Source: Chloroflexota bacterium (GTDB lineage: Bacteria; Chloroflexota; Limnocylindria; Limnocylindrales; CSP1-4). From it: a stretch of 17,956 nt of DNA. The notes under the pieces are model-generated. The model worked only from the letters and a program-made list of their open reading frames with translations, made no database searches and was not told where the DNA came from. Shown here in pieces: positions 14,801 to 17,956 of the stretch. The DNA lies in contig JAJYJR010000042.1 of the NCBI GenBank assembly GCA_021789355.1, positions 1 through 17,956 on the forward strand. Reading direction: 5' to 3'. Within the stretch, counting starts at the first letter, position 1. The number at the start of each line of letters is the position of its first letter. Both the position numbers and the translations under genes were made by a program.

Positions 14801-15361
14801 TTAGTAGTGTCGGCAGTCGCGCTGGCAGTAGAAGTGGTCATACCAGTGGTGAACGAGGTCGGGGCCATCCTCCACCGCCCGTTCCGCGCAGCAGTCCTGG
14901 ACCGCGCAGGTCGAGACGATCGTCCAGCGCAGGTAGTGCCGCTGGCAGCCGTCCACCCACACGACGAGACTCCGGGCCTGACCCTCGCTGTCGGTGGCGG
15001 GGACGTCGAACGAGAGAAGGACGCGGCCTTCCTCCAGCGGACCCAGTACCAGGGATGGCGGCGCGACCGCCGGCGAGCCACCCGTGGCGGTCACCTCGAT
15101 CGTCCGCGCGACCGTGTCGGTGTTGGTGACGTCGAGCCGGACGACTGCCTTCGTACCGGGGCAGGCGCGGGTGGTGACCCGGCCGAGCGGCTGGGGCGCC
15201 CAGCAGGGCGGCGGGATCTCGCAGCGAGCCTCGGTTCTCGGTGCCGAAGGAAGCGGGACGGAGCGAAGCAGGTCCAGGCCAAGGCGAGCGCCCTCGCCGA
15301 TCCAGCCGACGAGGCTCTTGGCGGCGTCAGCCCGCGCCGGCGCCGACATCTTGCCGGTCAT
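14801..15361 (-). CDS. Beta-sandwich protein with Cys/His-rich C-terminus, unknown function
   Basis: A 186-residue protein. An N-terminal helix (DAAKSLVGWIGEGARLGLDL) is followed by a Cys-containing Pro-rich spacer (ARCEIPPPCWAPQ), a beta-sandwich-like region (AVVRLDVTNTDTVARTIEVT, PPSLVLGPLEEGRVLLSFDV) and a tail with six cysteines and several His: WVDGCQRHYLRWTIVSTCAV, QDCCAERAV and HHWYDHFYCQRDCRHY. The Cys/His density suggests a metal site or disulfides. No signal peptide is visible, so if disulfides form the export route is unclear. Its ATG overlaps the preceding stop (ATGA); ATG 15347-15349 is an alternative. I do not recognise a named family. Confidence 0.75.
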   Translation of the reverse strand: MTGKMSAPARADAAKSLVGWIGEGARLGLDLLRSVPLPSAPRTEARCEIPPPCWAPQPLGRVTTRACPGTKAVVRLDVTNTDTVARTIEVTATGGSPAVAPPSLVLGPLEEGRVLLSFDVPATDSEGQARSLVVWVDGCQRHYLRWTIVSTCAVQDCCAERAVEDGPDLVHHWYDHFYCQRDCRHY

Positions 15362-16143
15362 GGCGTCCTCCTCGACGTCGTCGCCACCCTCGTGGCACGC
15401 GGCCTGGCGCGCGGCACCTCGACCCGGATCGGCAGGCGGAGTCCCGGAACTTCCCAGGCTCCAGCGTAGCGGCGACCGGGCCGGAGCCGGTCCGAAAAGC
15501 GCAACTCCAAGCGACAGGTTCGGCGCTCGCCGGGGGCGATCGAGCCCGCGCCGTCGCGGACACGTACATCGACCAGCCCCCCGTGGGATGCCGCGAGGTC
15601 GTCCAGGAGGACGTCCATCCGGCCCCTGCCCTCCGGCGGCTCCGCGGTGAGTGCTGCCCAGACCGCGTGGTCGATGCCGCTACCGTCGAACAGGCAGAAG
15701 CTGGATCGAGCCGGGATCTCGATCGGCTGGTTGCCGCCATTGGCGAGGTGGAGCTCGACGGTCTCGGATCCGGCCGCCTCGGCCCTCGTCTGGACTCGGG
15801 ACGGTGCGGCCCGCAGGCGCGGCGCGGCTTCCACCTCGACGATGACCGGAAGGGCCCGAGCGCCCACGGTGGCCGTGCCTTCGTAGCGTCCCGGGGGTGT
15901 CGACGGTGCAAGCCGGAGGCGGAGGTCGAGGGGCGCACCAGGCTCGCGCGCAGCGCGAACCCGCACTCGCTCCGAGACGGCACCGTGGACGACCACGGAC
16001 ACCGGGGGCGCGGGAACAGTGCTGCCGTCGACGGCGCCGAGATCGCGGGCCAGGGGGCGCGAGGCGGCGAGGCGATTCGGAGGTCCTCGCAGGACGACCG
16101 CCGGTTCGGATGCCTTGCGGCGTCCGCCCTCCGGGGCCGTCAT
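15358..16143 (-). CDS. Two-domain beta-sandwich protein, unknown function
   Basis: A 261-residue protein without signal peptide or membrane helices, made of Ig-like beta-sandwich segments similar in style to NEW3/COG1470-type domains. Domain 1, about residues 40-105: PPVSVVVHGAVSERVRVRAA, LRLAPSTPPGRYEGTATVG. Domain 2, about 110-245: VELHLANGGNQPIEIPARSS, DGAGSIAPGERRTCRLELRF, and LRPGRRYAGAWEVPGLRLPI. The LxNxGNxPI and PGxxYxGxxxxPGLxxxIxV patterns are typical of such domains, and the last matches the second small protein downstream. The tail is Arg/Thr-rich. Both ends are ATGA overlaps with neighbours. A structural or scaffolding role is inferred only. Confidence 0.75.
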   Translation of the reverse strand: MTAPEGGRRKASEPAVVLRGPPNRLAASRPLARDLGAVDGSTVPAPPVSVVVHGAVSERVRVRAAREPGAPLDLRLRLAPSTPPGRYEGTATVGARALPVIVEVEAAPRLRAAPSRVQTRAEAAGSETVELHLANGGNQPIEIPARSSFCLFDGSGIDHAVWAALTAEPPEGRGRMDVLLDDLAASHGGLVDVRVRDGAGSIAPGERRTCRLELRFSDRLRPGRRYAGAWEVPGLRLPIRVEVPRARPRATRVATTSRRTP

Positions 16144-16535
16144 TTCGGCTGCTCCACGACCGTCGCGATGTGGGTCGCGTCCCCCGGCTCCCGGTGGACG
16201 CGACCGCAGATCTCGCAGGGGTTGGGGCGGAAGGGCTCGGTGATCAGCTGGGTCTCGCCGCAGAACCGTAGCGCGACCAGCTCATAGCCGAGGACCGACA
16301 GGCCGATCGTGTAGGTCGAAGGGACGTGGGTCCGGATCGACGGGATCTCGGTGATCGCGAGCGACACCTCGAGCGGCGCGATCTCGATCCGCGGCAGGTT
16401 CGTGACGTCGAGCGAGAAATCGCTTGGAATCCCGCTCAGGTCGAGGTCGAAGTCCGTCGGGATGCCGCTGAGGTCGACGTCCAGTGGATCGTCGAACTTG
16501 AGGGTGATGTCGGCACTGGAGGACACGCAAGCCAC
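16140..16535 (-). CDS. DLSGIP-repeat protein with CxxC, first gene of the isoprenoid operon
   Basis: A 131-residue protein of unknown function. Residues 19-40 are two near-identical 11-residue repeats (DVDLSGIPTDF and DLDLSGIPSDF) followed by degenerate copies (LDVTNLPRIEI, LEVSLAITEIP), giving an alternating pattern that suggests a repetitive beta structure. The second half, IRTHVPSTYTIGLSVLGYEL, VALRFCGETQLITEPFRPNP, has conserved-looking Gly/Arg/Cys positions, and CEICG (C107-x-x-C110) with H114 could bind metal. No signal peptide. The start is uncertain: GTG 16533-16535, or GTG 16524-16526, which has GGGGGTGG five bases upstream and begins VSSSADITLKF. A good promoter lies just upstream. 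Its stop overlaps the next start (ATGA). Confidence 0.75.
   Translation of the reverse strand: MACVSSSADITLKFDDPLDVDLSGIPTDFDLDLSGIPSDFSLDVTNLPRIEIAPLEVSLAITEIPSIRTHVPSTYTIGLSVLGYELVALRFCGETQLITEPFRPNPCEICGRVHREPGDATHIATVVEQPK
16416..16481 (-). repeat. In-gene 33-bp tandem repeat (11-residue DLSGIP units)
   Basis: Two consecutive 33-base units encode DVDLSGIPTDF and DLDLSGIPSDF. Protein identity is high while codons differ at several third positions, so the repeat is kept at protein level and is not a fresh duplication. Confidence 0.75.
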
Positions 16536-16556
16536 CCCCGAACAGGTTGTCCGGGG

Positions 16557-16585
16557 ATGGTAGGGCCGGCGCGAGCGGAGGTCAA
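16557..16585 (-). promoter_or_regulatory. Promoter of the six-gene isoprenoid operon
   Basis: On the minus strand TTGACC (16580-16585) and TACCAT (16557-16562) are separated by exactly 17 bases, matching sigma-70-type -35 and -10 boxes at 5/6 and 4/6 positions. Predicted transcription start is near 16550, giving a leader of about 15-25 bases to the GTG starts at 16535 or 16526. Confidence 0.6.
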
Positions 16586-16619
16586 CACAATCAGCAGTGC
16601 CCTGAGCGGGGGCCGCAGA

Positions 16620-17197
16620 AGGGATACAGCGCGCCGACCTACGAGCGCCTGATCGGTCGCCAGTTGAGCGGTGTCAAGTTTGACCCGGCCACCAAGGCGA
16701 AGCTCACCCGGGTCCTTCTTGCGAGACACGCACCGGTCGTCGACGTGGCGGACCGTCGGATCGAACGGATGAAGCGGGACCTGGCTCTCGAGCACGCCGC
16801 CGACCGCATCGGCGATGCCCGTATCTCGAGCAGATGGGTCGGCTGCGCGCCGAGTCGGGTAGAGATGCTGCTGCTCCGCCGGCCCTGGTCAATCCGACGG
16901 AAGCCGTCGCCTTCATCGAGGGAATCGCCGCAACCTGGAAGCTCGCCACGCCCGAGGAACGAGCCCGACTCGTGCAAGCGACCTACGAGCGCGTCACTGT
17001 CAAGGGGCCAAGCGTGGTCCGAGTGAAGCTCACGCCGATGGCGGAGCGCACGGGGCTACCCGCGCTGTTGCCTGAAAGCGTGCACCGAGTGGGCGGTGGC
17101 GCGCCCGACAGGTGTTGGGCGCGGGATAGCAGCCTACGAGATCCCGATCGAGGGTCGGGATGAGTGGCTCGCCGCGGCGGGGCTCGCGAGCGCATGA
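16620..17197 (+). pseudogene. Serine recombinase C-terminal remnant with two frameshifts
   Basis: The C-terminal part of a large serine (resolvase/invertase-type) recombinase, pieced from two frames. First part: TKAKLTRVLLARHAPVVDVA, DRRIERMKRDLALEHAADRI, ending GDA near 16818. The plus-2 neighbour frame then gives YLEQMGRLRAES, VNPTEAVAFIEGIAATWKLA, TPEERARLVQATYERVTVKG and VRVKLTPMAERTG to about 17075. A second shift returns to the first frame: VARPTGVGRGIAAYEIPIEG then RDEWLAAAGLASA and a stop at 17195-17197. These are the coiled-coil, EER-x-x-LV and terminal blocks of the family. The N-terminal catalytic Ser domain and the recombinase domain are missing. Its stop overlaps the start of the HTH gene (ATGA). 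Confidence 0.85.
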
Positions 17198-17736
17198 CGC
17201 GACATTCTCACCAGCCCGCCCGCGCTACAGAGCGCGAGGTTGTTGTCGTCGCGGCGGTCCTGGCGACCGGTTCCGAGAAGGCCGCGGCCCACCACCTCGG
17301 CCTGTCGCACTCGACCGTCAAGCACCACCTGGCGAACGCGCGGTCCAAGGTCGGGGCGGATACGACGGCGCAGCTGGTGTGGATCCTGGCGGAGCGGCTG
17401 CCGGAGCCCGAGGAGTCCCTACGCGAGTGCCAGGCGTCTCCCCGTGAAGACCAGCATGAGCAGAGCGATCGCGCTCCCGAGCAGGGCCAACGCGACGAGC
17501 GTGAAGTAGAGCGCCTCCTCGCGGACCGGTGCCACACCGAGGATGATGGCGATCGGGGAGATAAAGAGAACGATCACGGAGGGCACCCAGATCGCGAAAC
17601 GGATGACCAGGACCCTCCGCGGGATTCCCTGGTCCGCTGCCCGCGCCTCCGGCGAGAGGTTGTTGATGGCGAAGATCCCGACGAAGCCGACGAGAAACAG
17701 GACACTGCTCAGCGCCCAGACCTCGTGCTCCGCTAG
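17194..17736 (+). CDS. LuxR-type helix-turn-helix protein, C-terminus probably not authentic
   Basis: The first 70-75 residues form a GerE/LuxR-type DNA-binding domain: ATEREVVVVAAVLATGSEKA, AAHHLGLSHSTVKHHLANAR, SKVGADTTAQLVWILAERLP. No receiver or sensor domain precedes it. The ATG at 17194 overlaps the stop of the recombinase remnant by four bases, indicating the two were once a coupled pair. After PEPEESLREC (about 17415) the frame stays open to 17736 only as an antisense reading of the membrane-protein gene, giving an Asp/Arg/Glu-rich run with no domain; similar small HTH proteins end near 80 residues. The natural stop was probably lost at a junction near 17410-17420. A GTG at 17164 gives a 10-residue longer form. 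Confidence 0.6.
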   Translation: MTRHSHQPARATEREVVVVAAVLATGSEKAAAHHLGLSHSTVKHHLANARSKVGADTTAQLVWILAERLPEPEESLRECQASPREDQHEQSDRAPEQGQRDEREVERLLADRCHTEDDGDRGDKENDHGGHPDRETDDQDPPRDSLVRCPRLRREVVDGEDPDEADEKQDTAQRPDLVLR

Positions 17737-17928
17737 ACCGTAGCGGCTGATGACCACGGGGGCGAGGGCGGCGAGCACGGCCACCAGCCCCACGGACACA
17801 ACGCCGCGCATCCACGCGACCTCGAATGCGTCGCTCGCGCCGCCACTGTGCACGGCGATGAGCGCTCCGAACCCCACGAAGACGCCGGCGATCCCGGCCA
17901 GCTCCATGAACAGATCGGCGTCCTGCAT
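17419..17928 (-). CDS. Five-helix integral membrane protein, unknown function
   Basis: A 169-residue membrane protein with about five hydrophobic helices: residues 10-27 (LAGIAGVFVGFGALIAV), 43-62 (VVSVGLVAVLAALAPVVIS), 71-90 (WALSSVLFLVGFVGIFAI), 109-133 (LVIRFAIWVPSVIVLFISPI) and 141-165 (YFTLVALALLGSAIALLMLV). The N-terminus ADLFMELAGIAGVFVGFGAL is a pattern common in uncharacterised high-GC bacterial membrane proteins. Start ATG 17926-17928 has GGGAGGT eight bases upstream. No catalytic or binding motif seen. Its 3' end opposes the HTH gene. Confidence 0.82.
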   Translation of the reverse strand: MQDADLFMELAGIAGVFVGFGALIAVHSGGASDAFEVAWMRGVVSVGLVAVLAALAPVVISRYGLAEHEVWALSSVLFLVGFVGIFAINNLSPEARAADQGIPRRVLVIRFAIWVPSVIVLFISPIAIILGVAPVREEALYFTLVALALLGSAIALLMLVFTGRRLALA

Positions 17929-17956
17929 GCCCCGGTACCTCCCGCACTTCGTGATC

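Noticed and set aside
1..17956. CRISPR arrays
   Set aside because: No regularly spaced repeats were seen anywhere in the window; the only tandem repeats are the 9-bp, 15-bp and 33-bp units listed.

Overview
The window is about 70% GC and densely packed, with many GTG starts, ATGA/GTGA stop-start overlaps, Ala/Pro/Thr-rich lipoproteins and few typical transcription signals. This suits a soil or sediment high-GC bacterium, either an actinobacterium or a Limnocylindria-like Chloroflexota lineage. No rRNA or tRNA was found to settle the phylum, so the assignment is inference.

Layout. (1) 1-1311, minus: four translationally coupled genes. Three are small orphan proteins, one of them a single-pass membrane protein; the fourth is a NarL/LuxR-type response regulator cut by the window edge. 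(2) 1674-4083, minus: a GH3 lipoprotein, a shard of a polysaccharide deacetylase, and an unknown lipoprotein. (3) 4334-6363: a secreted parallel beta-helix protein (plus) ending at a strong hairpin, facing a PNPOx-like protein and a decayed SnoaL/DUF4440 gene (minus). (4) 6417-9999, plus: an ICMT-like membrane methyltransferase, an IS110 transposase shard on the other strand, an alpha/beta hydrolase broken by one frameshift, a DUF1579-like gene and an AlkZ-like DNA glycosylase. (5) 10150-10753, minus: a PIN-toxin/antitoxin pair with a 15-bp tandem duplication upstream. (6) 11219-11563, plus: a small helical protein. (7) 11553-16535, minus: a tight six-gene operon with a good promoter. (8) 16620-17928: a twice-frameshifted serine recombinase C-terminus whose stop overlaps the start of a LuxR-type HTH gene, running into an opposing five-helix membrane protein.

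The six-gene operon is the best candidate for an undescribed system. In order of transcription it encodes a small protein with 11-residue repeats and a CxxC; a protein with beta-sandwich-like domains; a beta-sandwich protein with a Cys/His-rich tail; a second protein with a related helical N-terminal segment and a beta-sandwich; a polyprenyl diphosphate synthase; and a geranylgeranyl-reductase-like flavoenzyme. All junctions are overlaps or short gaps. The simplest reading is that a prenyl chain is made, reduced, and used with or attached to an assembly of the three or four small proteins. The enzyme families are recognised from motifs; the function of the whole is not known to me.

Decay is a second theme. 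Five gene remnants (deacetylase, DUF4440, IS110, alpha/beta hydrolase, serine recombinase) lie between intact genes, consistent with an accessory region that has seen insertion and loss.
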